Shown piece after piece: positions 45,609 through 54,354 of a stretch of 64,000 bases of DNA. The notes below the pieces were generated by a model. That model had not been told where the DNA came from and did not search any database. It saw only the letters and a program-made list of their open reading frames with translations. Location: positions 348,976 through 412,975 of the forward strand of contig DELZ01000003.1 in assembly GCA_002354635.1 (NCBI GenBank), given 5' to 3'. The stretch's first letter is position 1. The number at the start of each line of letters is the position of its first letter. The DNA is from Sphingomonadales bacterium UBA2683 (GTDB lineage: Bacteria; Pseudomonadota; Alphaproteobacteria; Sphingomonadales; Sphingomonadaceae). Both the position numbers and the translations under genes were made by a program.

Positions 45609-46226
45609 ATGTCGATTTTGCGCATGTTGAACAGCCTCCCGGCCTTCTGGATAATATTGAGTATACCCGCCATTCTGCTGATCCGCGGATATTGGACAGG
45701 CGATATTATCGCGATGGACATGCTGCACCCGACCGGTGAATTTTCGGCCCGGTTCCTGATCGTGGCGCTGATGATCACACCGCTTTCGGTGATGTTCGGA
45801 GTTCGCCGGTGGACCGGATGGCTCATGAAACGCCGCCGGTCTTTGGGGCTCGCTGCCTTTGGCTACGCCATTTTGCATCTGCTGTTCTACATTATAGATA
45901 TGGAAGCCCTGAAGCCGATTCTGGCAGAATTCTGGGCACCCGGCATATGGACCGGATGGGCTGCCCTGCTGGTTTTCGTGCCGCTGGCCATGACCAGCAA
46001 CAATGTATCGATGCGTCGTCTGAAGCGGGGCTGGAAACGATTGCAGCGACTGGCGTATATCGCTGCCTTGCTGACGCTTGCGCACTGGCTGCTGATACAT
46101 GATGGATTGGGAGGAGCTCTGGCTCACTTCATCCCGCTTTTCCTTTTGGAGATATTGCGAGTCATTATCACATATGCCAGAAGAAACAATATGACCAAGC
46201 AGCAAGATTCGCTGCAAACCGAATAA
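45609..46226 (+). CDS. Ferric-reductase-like transmembrane protein (MsrQ-like)
   Basis: A 205-residue inner-membrane protein with about six helices of the ferric reductase-like domain (PF01794). His residues suited to haem binding are in GYAILHLLFY, LLTLAHWLLIHDGL and LAHF. MsrQ, the haem partner of MsrP in periplasmic methionine sulfoxide repair, has this fold, but no msrP gene lies nearby. A PepSY protein gene follows after 17 bases, so the two probably work together. Confidence 0.83.
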   Translation: MSILRMLNSLPAFWIILSIPAILLIRGYWTGDIIAMDMLHPTGEFSARFLIVALMITPLSVMFGVRRWTGWLMKRRRSLGLAAFGYAILHLLFYIIDMEALKPILAEFWAPGIWTGWAALLVFVPLAMTSNNVSMRRLKRGWKRLQRLAYIAALLTLAHWLLIHDGLGGALAHFIPLFLLEILRVIITYARRNNMTKQQDSLQTE

Positions 46227-46243
46227 AGTTGAAGGAAATGACA

Positions 46244-46555
46244 ATGAAATATTCCGCATTTGCTGTGGCGACAGCCGTCGTATTCGCCAGCGCCGGCCTG
46301 TCTGCCCCCGCCCTTGCGACCGGCAAAATGAGTTGCGAAGCCGGCCCGCAGTCGGGTTGGAAAACACGGGCAGAACTGGAAGCCAGCCTGGTAGAACAAG
46401 GCTGGACGATCAAGAAATCCAAGGTCGATGGCGGCTGCTATGAAGTTTACGGCACCACCCCCGAAGGAGACCGGGTAGAAGCCTATTTCCACCCCGTTTC
46501 CCTGGAAAAGCTTCTCGTTTCGCGTCGCGGCGAAATATTGTTCCGGAAAAAATAG
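46244..46555 (+). CDS. Secreted PepSY-domain protein
   Basis: A 103-residue protein with a signal peptide (cleavage about residues 22-25, near ALA) and a single PepSY domain (KVDGGCYEVYGTTPEGDRVEAYFHPVSLEKL) containing one pair of Cys. The ATG at 46244 has AAGGAA seven bases upstream. It is the second gene of a pair with the ferric-reductase-like protein and could be a periplasmic partner of it. The role is inferred from position. Confidence 0.78.
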   Translation: MKYSAFAVATAVVFASAGLSAPALATGKMSCEAGPQSGWKTRAELEASLVEQGWTIKKSKVDGGCYEVYGTTPEGDRVEAYFHPVSLEKLLVSRRGEILFRKK

Positions 46556-46583
46556 CCGGTTTCAACTGTAACCGGAAACGCGC

Positions 46584-46610
46584 TTGACATGCTGCGCCGC
46601 ACCATACAAA
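46584..46610 (+). promoter_or_regulatory. Possible serC promoter
   Basis: TTGACA (46584-46589) precedes TACAAA (46605-46610) by 15 bases, a short spacer. Transcription starting near 46616 would place the serC leader at the very 5' end of the message, as expected for such leaders. Confidence 0.45.
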
Positions 46611-46618
46611 GCGGCGCC

Positions 46619-46664
46619 GGGCCACGCGGTCCCAACGCCGCGCGAGCTCTCTGTAAGGAGAAGC
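46619..46664 (+). ncRNA. serC-type RNA leader (two hairpins, one covering the ribosome binding site)
   Basis: Two small hairpins precede the serC start codon. The first is GGGCC-ACGC-GGTCCC (46619-46633, one bulge). The second pairs GCTCTCT (46646-46652) with GGAGAAGC (46657-46664) around GTAA, with one bulged A and one G-U pair, and contains the ribosome binding site AAGGAG. Position, order and size agree with the serC motif described upstream of serC in alphaproteobacteria (Rfam serC). The ligand, if any, is unknown. Confidence 0.7.
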
Positions 46665-46669
46665 GTTAA

Positions 46670-47842
46670 ATGACTGATACGACTATGCCGACGCCTGAGT
46701 TGCGTCCTGACTGCCCGAATTTCTCTTCGGGTCCGACCGCCAAATTCCCCGGCTGGTCCCTCGACAAAATCAACACCATCGCCATGGGTCGCTCGCATCG
46801 CAGCGCCACCGGAAAGGCGCGGCTGAAATATGCCATCGACCTGAGCCGCGAACTGCTCGGTATTCCCGACGACTATCTGATCGGCATCGTACCGGCCTCC
46901 GATACCGGAGCCGTAGAGCTGGCGATGTGGAATATGCTCGGCGCGCGCCCGGTTACGGTCGCGGCCTGGGAGAGCTTTGGCAATGTTTGGATTCAGGACG
47001 CGGTCAAGCACCTGAGGCCTGCCAATCTGACCGTCCTTGAAGCCGATTATGGTGAAATTCCAGACCTGACAACGATCGACAAGGGTGACGATATCGTCTT
47101 CACCTGGAACGGTACGACCTCGGGCGCAAAAATTCCCGATACCGACTGGATCGCCGATGACCGCGAAGGGGTGACGATCAACGATGCGACCAGCGCCGTC
47201 TTTGCCCAGCCGATGGACTGGTCCAAACTCGACGCCACAACCTATAGCTGGCAAAAAGTCATGGGATCGGAAGCCGGTCATGGCATGTTGATCCTCAGCC
47301 CGCGCGCCGTCGAGCGGATCGAAAGCTATACGCCATCCTGGCCGCTGCCAAAGATCTTCCGGGTAAAAAAGGGCGACAAGCTCAACACGGCGATTTTTGA
47401 AGGCGCGACGATCAACACGCCATCGCTGCTTGCCACCGAAGATTATATCGCTGCGCTCGAATGGGCCAAGTCGATCGGTGGCTTGTCCGAACTGCACGCC
47501 CGCGCCGACCGCAACGCCAAAACCGTCCACGACTGGATCGAAGCCACGCCGTGGATGCGCAACATGGTCAGTGATCCTGCAAAGTGGACCAACACCGGCG
47601 TCTGCATGGTGTTCCAGGGCGACTGGTATGATGGTCTCGATGACGATGCCAAGGCCTCCGTGCCCAAGAAGATCGCCGCAATGCTCGAAAAGATGGACAT
47701 TGCCTACGATTTCAACGGCTATCGCGATGCACCGCCGTCGCTGCGCATCTGGTGCGGATCGACCGTCGAGCAGGAAGATATTCGCCGTCTGCTGCTGTGG
47801 ATCGAATGGGCTTACGCTCAGGTGAAATCCGAACTTTCCTAG
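46670..47842 (+). CDS. serC: Phosphoserine transaminase
   Basis: A 390-residue PLP enzyme that turns 3-phosphohydroxypyruvate into phosphoserine. It has the long alphaproteobacterial form, with CPNFSSGPTAKFPGWSLDK at the start, NVWIQDAVKHLR, and the PLP Lys in TYSWQKVMGSEAGHG. It precedes serA by 105 bases, which contain a repeat element. Both steps of the phosphorylated serine pathway that are present here are coupled by position. Confidence 0.96.
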   Translation: MTDTTMPTPELRPDCPNFSSGPTAKFPGWSLDKINTIAMGRSHRSATGKARLKYAIDLSRELLGIPDDYLIGIVPASDTGAVELAMWNMLGARPVTVAAWESFGNVWIQDAVKHLRPANLTVLEADYGEIPDLTTIDKGDDIVFTWNGTTSGAKIPDTDWIADDREGVTINDATSAVFAQPMDWSKLDATTYSWQKVMGSEAGHGMLILSPRAVERIESYTPSWPLPKIFRVKKGDKLNTAIFEGATINTPSLLATEDYIAALEWAKSIGGLSELHARADRNAKTVHDWIEATPWMRNMVSDPAKWTNTGVCMVFQGDWYDGLDDDAKASVPKKIAAMLEKMDIAYDFNGYRDAPPSLRIWCGSTVEQEDIRRLLLWIEWAYAQVKSELS

Positions 47843-47849
47843 CTTTTGT

Positions 47850-47924
47850 GTCGTCCCGGCAATGATCGGGACCCGAAGCTATATCCGATATATTGGATTG
47901 GAGGCCAGCCTGCGCCGGCCTGAC
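47850..47924. repeat. 75-base palindromic intergenic repeat (REP-like)
   Basis: GTCGTCCCGGC (47850-47860) and GCCGGCCTGAC (47914-47924) match as inverted ends at 8 of 11 positions. Inside are TCCCG/CGGGA (47854-47871) and AGGCC/GGCCT (47902-47921), so several folds are possible. The GTC...GAC ends and CCGGG-type arms resemble palindromic repeats common between genes in alphaproteobacteria. I saw no second copy in this window. Confidence 0.5.
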
Positions 47925-47947
47925 AATCCCCACAAGGAATTCAGAAT

Positions 47948-49531
47948 ATGCCAAAAGTTCTCATATCCGACAAAATGGACCCGAAGGCCGCCGAGATTTT
48001 TCGCGAGCGCGGTTGCGAAGTCGACGAAATCACCGGCCAGACGCCCGAAGAACTGATGCAGATCATCGGCGAATATGACGGTCTCGCAATCCGCTCGTCG
48101 ACCACAGTCACCCCGGAGATACTGGCGGCAGCAACCAACCTCAAGGTGGTCGGCCGCGCCGGTATCGGAGTCGACAATGTCGATATCCCGGCTGCTTCCG
48201 CCAAGGGCGTCGTGGTCATGAACACGCCATTCGGCAACAGCATCACCACGGCCGAACATGCGATTGCCCTGATGTTCGCCCTGGCCCGTCAGCTTCCCTC
48301 GGCCGATGCCTCCACCCAGGCCGGCAAATGGGAAAAGTCGAAGTTCATGGGCGTCGAACTGACCAGCAAGACGCTGGGACTCATCGGTGCCGGCAATATC
48401 GGCTCCATTGTCGCCGAGCGCGCCATAGGCTTGCGGATGAAGGTTGTCGCCTATGACCCCTTCCTGACCGAGGAGCGTGCGGTTGAAATGGGTGTCGAAA
48501 AAGTCTCGCTGGACGATCTGCTCGCCCGCGCCGACTTTATCACGATGCACACGCCGCTCACCGACCAGACACGCAACATCCTGTCGGCGGAAGCGCTTGC
48601 GAAAACCAAACCCGGCGTCCGGATCATCAACTGTGCACGCGGCGGCCTGATCGACGAGGCGGCCTTGAAGGATGCGCTGGAATCGGGTCATGTCGCTGGC
48701 GCTGCGCTGGACGTTTTTGCAAAAGAACCGGCAAAGGAAAATCCCCTGTTCGGCGCTCCAAACCTGATCTGCACACCGCATCTCGGTGCATCGACCAGCG
48801 AGGCTCAGGTCAATGTCGCGATTCAGGTCGCCGAACAGATGGCCGACTATCTGGTCAATGGCGGCGTCGAAAATGCCCTCAACATGCCGAGCCTTTCTGC
48901 TGAGCAGGCGCCGAAACTGAAGCCCTATATGGCGCTTGCGACCCAATTGGGATCGCTTGTCGGGCAGCTCGCGGCTGACCAGATCAAGGGCGTTGCCGTG
49001 GAAGTGGAAGGTGCGGCGGCCGAACTGGACCAGAAGCCGATTACGGCTGCTGTGCTGGCCGGCCTGATGCGCGCCTATAGCGACACGGTCAACATGGTCA
49101 ACGCGCCCTATCTGGCGAAGGAGCGCGGCCTCGATGTCCGCGAAATCCGCCATGAGCGCGAGGGCGACTATCACACGCTGGTCCGGGTATCGGTAACCAC
49201 CGACGAAGGCGAAAAGTCGGTGGCCGGCACCCTGTTCGGATCCTCCGGTCCGCGACTGGTCGAGATGTTCGGCATCAAGGTCGAGGCCGATCTGGAAGGA
49301 GATATGCTGTATATCGTCAACCAGGATCAGCCCGGCTTTATCGGCAGCGTCGGTTCGACGCTCGGTGCGGCGGGCGTTAATATCGGTACGTTCCATCTCG
49401 GTCGTCGCAGCGATGCGCCGGGCGGCGAAGCGGTTTTGCTGCTTTCGATCGATTCGCCGGTCGAAGAGACCGTGCTTTGGTCCGTCTGTCAGCTGGAAGG
49501 CGTAAAGACGGTCAAGGCGCTGAAGTTTTGA
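47948..49531 (+). CDS. serA: D-3-phosphoglycerate dehydrogenase
   Basis: A 527-residue SerA of the long form, the committed step of serine synthesis. In order: substrate and NAD-binding domains (GRAGIGVDNVDIPAA, LGLIGAGNIGSIVAERA, INCARGGLIDEAAL with the catalytic Arg, HLGAST with the His), an intervening ASB domain, and a C-terminal ACT domain (MLYIVNQDQPGFIGSVGSTL) that usually mediates serine feedback. It lies downstream of serC. Confidence 0.97.
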   Translation: MPKVLISDKMDPKAAEIFRERGCEVDEITGQTPEELMQIIGEYDGLAIRSSTTVTPEILAAATNLKVVGRAGIGVDNVDIPAASAKGVVVMNTPFGNSITTAEHAIALMFALARQLPSADASTQAGKWEKSKFMGVELTSKTLGLIGAGNIGSIVAERAIGLRMKVVAYDPFLTEERAVEMGVEKVSLDDLLARADFITMHTPLTDQTRNILSAEALAKTKPGVRIINCARGGLIDEAALKDALESGHVAGAALDVFAKEPAKENPLFGAPNLICTPHLGASTSEAQVNVAIQVAEQMADYLVNGGVENALNMPSLSAEQAPKLKPYMALATQLGSLVGQLAADQIKGVAVEVEGAAAELDQKPITAAVLAGLMRAYSDTVNMVNAPYLAKERGLDVREIRHEREGDYHTLVRVSVTTDEGEKSVAGTLFGSSGPRLVEMFGIKVEADLEGDMLYIVNQDQPGFIGSVGSTLGAAGVNIGTFHLGRRSDAPGGEAVLLLSIDSPVEETVLWSVCQLEGVKTVKALKF

Positions 49532-49596
49532 ATCGATAGCAATAGACCCAAGAAAAAAGATGGCCTGAGCCTGTGCTTGGGCTATGGAGCAGGGCC

Positions 49597-50712
49597 ATGC
49601 GAAAGCGATCCAATCTCTTGCCCGAAGGGTTTCATGACGCGCTGCCGCCATATGCCGAGGCGGCGTCGCGGCTGGAGCGCGATGTACTCGATACCCTCGC
49701 CAGCCACGGCTATGCCCGGGTGGCACCGCCGCTCGCGGAATATGAGGACGGTCTGACCGAAAGGATGCGCGGCGCGGCGCGCAGCGACCTGATGCGCTTC
49801 GTTGACCCGATCTCCCAGCGCACTCTGGCCCTCCGGCCTGACATGACTATGCAGGTCGGGCGCATTGCCGCGACCAGCATGGCAGACCGGCCCCGTCCCC
49901 TCCGGCTCAGCTATTCGGGGCAAGTGCTGAAATTGCGCTCCGGACAATTGCAGCCGGAACGCAGCCGCTTGCAGATCGGCGCAGAGCTGATCGGCAGTGA
50001 CAGCGTCATCGCCGCCAGCGAGATTGTGTCGGTCGCTATCGAAGCGCTCGTTCGGGCCGGTGTCTCAGGGATCACCGTCGATTTCACCATGCCCGACCTG
50101 ATCGATATTCTCGCGGCCGGACCGCTGCCGTTAAACCAGGCGCAGATTGCTGAAGTGCGGGGCGAGCTGGATATGAAAGATGCCGGCGGCCTGAACGCCA
50201 TGGGAGCCTCCGGTTATATGCCACTGATCGAGGCAACCGGTCCATTTGACGAAGCGATGGCCAAGCTGCGCACTTTTGATGGTGACGGCCTGCTCGCTTC
50301 GCGGCTGGATGGCGTTGCCCGCATCGCGGAGAGCATCAAGGGGAAAGTCGACCTGACTCTCGACCCGACCGAGCGCCATGGCTTTGAATACCAGAACTGG
50401 TTCGGTTTCACGCTCTATGCCGAGAGTTTCATCGGTGCTCTGGGCCGAGGCGGCAGCTATGAAATCGCCCGGACCGACGGGAGCACCGAAGCCGCAGTCG
50501 GCTTTTCGCTCTATCCCAATCCCCTGATCCAGGCAGGTTTCGGCGCCCAATCCACCGATCAGCTATTTCTGCCGCTCGGACATGACCAAGATGCTGCGAC
50601 CAAGCTGCGGGCATCGGGATGGCGCACGGTCGCCGCGCTTTCGGAACAGGATCAGGCGCGGCCTCTTGGATGCACCCATATATTGAACGGCGACCAGCCG
50701 GAACCCTTGTAG
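49597..50712 (+). CDS. hisZ: ATP phosphoribosyltransferase regulatory subunit
   Basis: A 371-residue histidyl-tRNA-synthetase-like protein without the tRNA-binding domain. Motifs from the class II core are LPEGFHDALPPYAEAA, LRPDMTMQVGRIAAT and SGQVLKLRSGQLQPERSR. HisZ pairs with the short form of HisG to start histidine synthesis; hisG is not in the window. The ATG at 49597 has GGAG eight bases upstream and the canonical sequence; the open frame extends to a GTG at 49573. purA follows after 13 bases. Confidence 0.92.
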   Translation: MRKRSNLLPEGFHDALPPYAEAASRLERDVLDTLASHGYARVAPPLAEYEDGLTERMRGAARSDLMRFVDPISQRTLALRPDMTMQVGRIAATSMADRPRPLRLSYSGQVLKLRSGQLQPERSRLQIGAELIGSDSVIAASEIVSVAIEALVRAGVSGITVDFTMPDLIDILAAGPLPLNQAQIAEVRGELDMKDAGGLNAMGASGYMPLIEATGPFDEAMAKLRTFDGDGLLASRLDGVARIAESIKGKVDLTLDPTERHGFEYQNWFGFTLYAESFIGALGRGGSYEIARTDGSTEAAVGFSLYPNPLIQAGFGAQSTDQLFLPLGHDQDAATKLRASGWRTVAALSEQDQARPLGCTHILNGDQPEPL

Positions 50713-50725
50713 GAAAGACTCGAAT

Positions 50726-52015
50726 ATGGCCAATGTAACGGTAATCGGCGCGCAATGGGGCGATGAAGGCAAGGGCAAGATCGTCGACTGGCTGTCCGAA
50801 CGCGCCGATGTCGTGGTCCGTTTCCAGGGCGGCCACAACGCTGGCCATACGCTGGTTGTTGACGGTGCGGTCTACAAACTTTCTCTGCTGCCCTCGGGTA
50901 TCGTGCGCGGCGCATTGTCGATCATCGGCAACGGCGTCGTGCTTGATCCCTGGCATTTGCGCGACGAGATCAAGAAGCTGGAAAGCCAGGGCGTCGCCAT
51001 CAATACCGACAATTTCGGGATTGCCGAAACCTGCCCGCTGATCCTGCCGATCCACCGCGATCTCGACGCCATGCGCGAGGATGCCAGCGGCAAGGGCAAG
51101 ATCGGTACCACCCGGCGCGGGATCGGACCGGCCTATGAGGACAAGGTCGGTCGCCGCGCGATCCGGGTGTGCGATCTCGCTCATCTCGACGATCTGGGAC
51201 CGCAGCTCGACCGGCTCTGTGCGCATCATGACGCGCTGCGCGCAGGCTTTGGAGAGCCGCCGGTGGACCGGGAGCGGCTGCTGAATGACCTGAAGGAAAT
51301 AGCCGACAGCGTGCTGCAATATGCCCAGCCGGTCTGGAAACGCCTCAACGAGGCCCGCCGCCTCGGCAAGCGGATTTTATTCGAGGGCGCACAGGGCGTG
51401 CTGCTTGATGTCGATCACGGCACCTATCCCTTCGTCACCAGCTCCAATACCATTTCGGGCACGGCTGCTGGTGGCTCCGGCATTGGTCCGTCCGGCACCG
51501 GCTATGTTCTTGGGATTACCAAGGCCTACACCACGCGCGTCGGCTCCGGCCCTTTTCCGACCGAGCTGGACGACGAAATCGGCCACCGGCTCGGCGAACG
51601 CGGTCACGAATTCGGAACGGTCACCGGACGGCAACGGCGTTGCGGCTGGTTTGATGCCGTGCTGGTCCGCCAGGCGCTGGCGGTGTCCGGCGTGGCTGGC
51701 ATCGCGCTGACCAAGCTGGATGTGCTCGACGGGTTCGAGCAACTGAAAATCTGTGTCGGCTATGACCTTGATGGGGTAACCTACGACTATTTGCCGCCGC
51801 ATCATCAGGACCAGTCTGCCGTCAAACCGATCTATGAAACGATGGAAGGCTGGAACGAAACCACCGCCGGTGCCCGCAGCTGGGCTGATCTGCCGGCGCA
51901 GGCGATCAAATATATCCGGCGGGTGGAAGAGCTGATCCAGTGTCCTGTGGCGCTGGTATCCACGTCCCCTGAACGGGAAGACACGATCCTGGTAACCGAT
52001 CCGTTTGCGGACTGA
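50726..52015 (+). CDS. purA: Adenylosuccinate synthetase
   Basis: A 429-residue PurA that uses GTP to join IMP and aspartate in AMP synthesis. It starts VTVIGAQWGDEGKGKIVDWL, with the P-loop-like segment, followed by FQGGHNAGHTLV and the later TGRQRRCGWFDAVLVR loop. Length and all landmarks are normal. It is probably cotranscribed with hisZ, an order seen in sphingomonads. Confidence 0.97.
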   Translation: MANVTVIGAQWGDEGKGKIVDWLSERADVVVRFQGGHNAGHTLVVDGAVYKLSLLPSGIVRGALSIIGNGVVLDPWHLRDEIKKLESQGVAINTDNFGIAETCPLILPIHRDLDAMREDASGKGKIGTTRRGIGPAYEDKVGRRAIRVCDLAHLDDLGPQLDRLCAHHDALRAGFGEPPVDRERLLNDLKEIADSVLQYAQPVWKRLNEARRLGKRILFEGAQGVLLDVDHGTYPFVTSSNTISGTAAGGSGIGPSGTGYVLGITKAYTTRVGSGPFPTELDDEIGHRLGERGHEFGTVTGRQRRCGWFDAVLVRQALAVSGVAGIALTKLDVLDGFEQLKICVGYDLDGVTYDYLPPHHQDQSAVKPIYETMEGWNETTAGARSWADLPAQAIKYIRRVEELIQCPVALVSTSPEREDTILVTDPFAD

Positions 52016-52064
52016 TCAGGTCGGTTGACCCAAGTTAGAACGCAAGGCTAACTCCTGGTCGGAA

Positions 52065-52949
52065 CTAAAGGTTTTTCTGGCCCCCTTCCAGCAGCCAGCG
52101 CGCCGATTCTTCATCGAGCAATTCATTCAGCCTGGCGTGGAATTTTTCCTGCTGAGCAGCGCTCAATCGATTTTTCCATTGTCCGCTGGTGCCGTTGGCA
52201 AAAAAGTTGGTTTCCGCCTTCCACATGCCCGTTCCGCTGTTGGGCGCATATTGCTCCGCGTTGGCTTTCATCGAGGAAAAGCTGGCGGCTTCCGTGAAGG
52301 CATCCAGTTGCCCGCTGTCCGTCGCAACACCTATCTCCGAAGAAATTTTCTCGATTTCCCCGCGCAGGTCGGCTTTCATGTCGGAATAATGGTGAAGGTG
52401 CACGTTGGGGAGATGTCGGTAGGGCCAATAGCTATCCAGCAAATAGGCCATGGTCGGCAACGTCTGCTGATCCCATGCGTCCGGATTCGGTGTGCCCGAC
52501 AAAAACTTGTCAAACGCGCCGTCACCATCTCCGAAGACGCTTTTGGCAAGACCCTGGTCACTCATATTGTCCTTGTGGTTCTGCCCCGAAAAGAAGACAT
52601 CGCGGGGATCACGAAAAATGACGAGATAGCTGCAGGTCGCGTGATAGGGAATACCATCAAAAGGACTGTGCGTTTTGAGGAATCTGCGGTGTGGCAGGCC
52701 ATCTATCCGCTCCAGCATCGGTTCCAGGGGATCAAAATTGGAGTCGACCCAGGGTGAAATGACACTGGGCTGCTGGCCGTGGTCCACCTTACCGAAAACC
52801 AGCAATGTACAGATCGCTTGCGTCCAAGTTGTCCCGCATTTTGCAGGCGTACAAATGAAGATATCATCGCTGCGATGCCTGAACGTGTCCCAGCGTGATG
52901 TATCGGTAATCGGCCCCGAATATCGCTGGCCCTGCCCCGGTGTCATCAT
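52065..52949 (-). CDS. Sulfotransferase-domain protein
   Basis: A 294-residue PAPS-dependent sulfotransferase (Sulfotransfer_1 type). The 5'-phosphosulfate loop is FICTPAKCGTTWTQAI (near residue 32) and the 3'-phosphate segment is YLVIFRDPRDVFFSGQNH (near 109). A catalytic His may lie in the downstream KTHSPFDG motif. The substrate (a steroid, phenol or glycolipid alcohol) is unknown. It is convergent with purA, with 49 bases between. Confidence 0.88.
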   Translation of the reverse strand: MMTPGQGQRYSGPITDTSRWDTFRHRSDDIFICTPAKCGTTWTQAICTLLVFGKVDHGQQPSVISPWVDSNFDPLEPMLERIDGLPHRRFLKTHSPFDGIPYHATCSYLVIFRDPRDVFFSGQNHKDNMSDQGLAKSVFGDGDGAFDKFLSGTPNPDAWDQQTLPTMAYLLDSYWPYRHLPNVHLHHYSDMKADLRGEIEKISSEIGVATDSGQLDAFTEAASFSSMKANAEQYAPNSGTGMWKAETNFFANGTSGQWKNRLSAAQQEKFHARLNELLDEESARWLLEGGQKNL

Positions 52950-53040
52950 TTCCCTGTCCCCCCTTACAATTACGTCTCATGTCATACTTGGCAAGTCAAA
53001 CAGAACCAGAAGCGCGTTTCATTCCCGGTACATATCCTGA

Positions 53041-54279
53041 CTAGACATCGTCCGCCGAGATCATTTCCGCGCGGTCTATTTCACCCGTCATTGACGCTAC
53101 CGTCACTGCCACTGCGGCATCGCCCGAGACATTGGTAGTGGTCCGCATCATGTCCATGATCCGATCGACACCGGCGACAAAGGCGATGGTTTCGAGCGGC
53201 ACGCCGACGCTGCCGAAGACCAGTGCCATCATGATCAGGCCGGCGCCGGGAATACCAGCCGCGCCGATCGCACCGAGGGTCGAGGTGATCGAGATCAGGA
53301 GATAGTCGCCCCAGCTCAGGTCGACACCGAATATCTGCGCGCCGAACAGGGTGGCGAGACCCAGATACATGGCGGTGCCGTTCATGTTGATCGTCGCACC
53401 CAGCGACACGACAAAACTGGCGACCGAATTGCTGACCCCGAGATTGCGTTCGACACAGCGCAAGGTCACCGGCAGCGTGGCATTCGAAGAGGCGGTGGAA
53501 TAGCTGACCGCTATGGCATCAATTATACCGCGGAAAAAGTCGATAACCGGCAGCTTCGCGATGAACTTGATCATCGCCGAATACATCAGCCCGATGATCA
53601 GCAGGCAACCGAGATAATTGAGCCCGACCAGCTGTGCCAGCGAAATCAGGGCATCGGTGCCCAGAGTACCCGCGACCCATGCCATCAGCGCGAAGACGCC
53701 AAAGGGCGTCAGTTCCATGACGATCATCGTCACCTTTTGCATGACCACCGCGCCGCTATCGAAAATCTTGGCGAGCGGTTTGCCGTCTTCCTTGGCCATC
53801 AGAATGCCGATGCCGATAAGCAGCGCGAAGACGATCAGCGGCAATACCCGGACATCGGCCATCACCTGCACCGGACTGTCCGGGACGATCGACAGGATCA
53901 TGTCAACCGCGGTAGTCTGGCTGGGCTCGGGCGTCGCGCCCATTTCAATGGACCCCGTATCGACACCGCTGCCGGGCTGAAAAAACGTACCGAGCGCGAG
54001 ACCCAGCCAGGCGGCGATCTGACCAGTGATCACGAACAGGACCATAGCCCGCCCGCCGACACTGCCCAGTTTCTTGAGATCGCCCAGTGCGGCGACACCG
54101 GCGACCAGCGAGAAGAAAATCAGCGGCACGACCAGCATCTTGATCGACTTGATGAAGAAATCGCCGATCCATTTGATGGTTTCGGATTCGGGGCCCCAGA
54201 TCAGGCCGGTGATCACACCGAGGATCAATGCTGCAACCACCCGCTGCCAAAGCGGAATCTTGAACCAGAATGCCAGCAT
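53041..54279 (-). CDS. Dicarboxylate/amino acid:cation symporter (DAACS)
   Basis: A 412-residue inner-membrane symporter of the GltP/DctA family. It has about eight helices and the reentrant loops, with the serine-rich turn AVSYSTASSNATLPVTLRC and the helix-7 motif GATINMNGTAMYLGLA for cation binding. Glutamate, aspartate or C4-dicarboxylates are the usual solutes. The ATG at 54279 has GGGGAC seven bases upstream; the frame could run to 54339. It is followed upstream on the same strand by an SLC13 permease. Confidence 0.92.
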   Translation of the reverse strand: MLAFWFKIPLWQRVVAALILGVITGLIWGPESETIKWIGDFFIKSIKMLVVPLIFFSLVAGVAALGDLKKLGSVGGRAMVLFVITGQIAAWLGLALGTFFQPGSGVDTGSIEMGATPEPSQTTAVDMILSIVPDSPVQVMADVRVLPLIVFALLIGIGILMAKEDGKPLAKIFDSGAVVMQKVTMIVMELTPFGVFALMAWVAGTLGTDALISLAQLVGLNYLGCLLIIGLMYSAMIKFIAKLPVIDFFRGIIDAIAVSYSTASSNATLPVTLRCVERNLGVSNSVASFVVSLGATINMNGTAMYLGLATLFGAQIFGVDLSWGDYLLISITSTLGAIGAAGIPGAGLIMMALVFGSVGVPLETIAFVAGVDRIMDMMRTTTNVSGDAAVAVTVASMTGEIDRAEMISADDV

Positions 54280-54354
54280 GCGATTGTCCCCGATAATTAT
54301 TCCCTGTCCCTGCCTATCGTCCGCAAGGGGGCGCGGCAAGCGTTTAGGGACGCG

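Noticed and set aside
47879..49726. 615-residue frame on the minus strand across serA
   Set aside because: It is a shadow of serA, rich in residues expected from the complement of a high-GC gene, with no domain.
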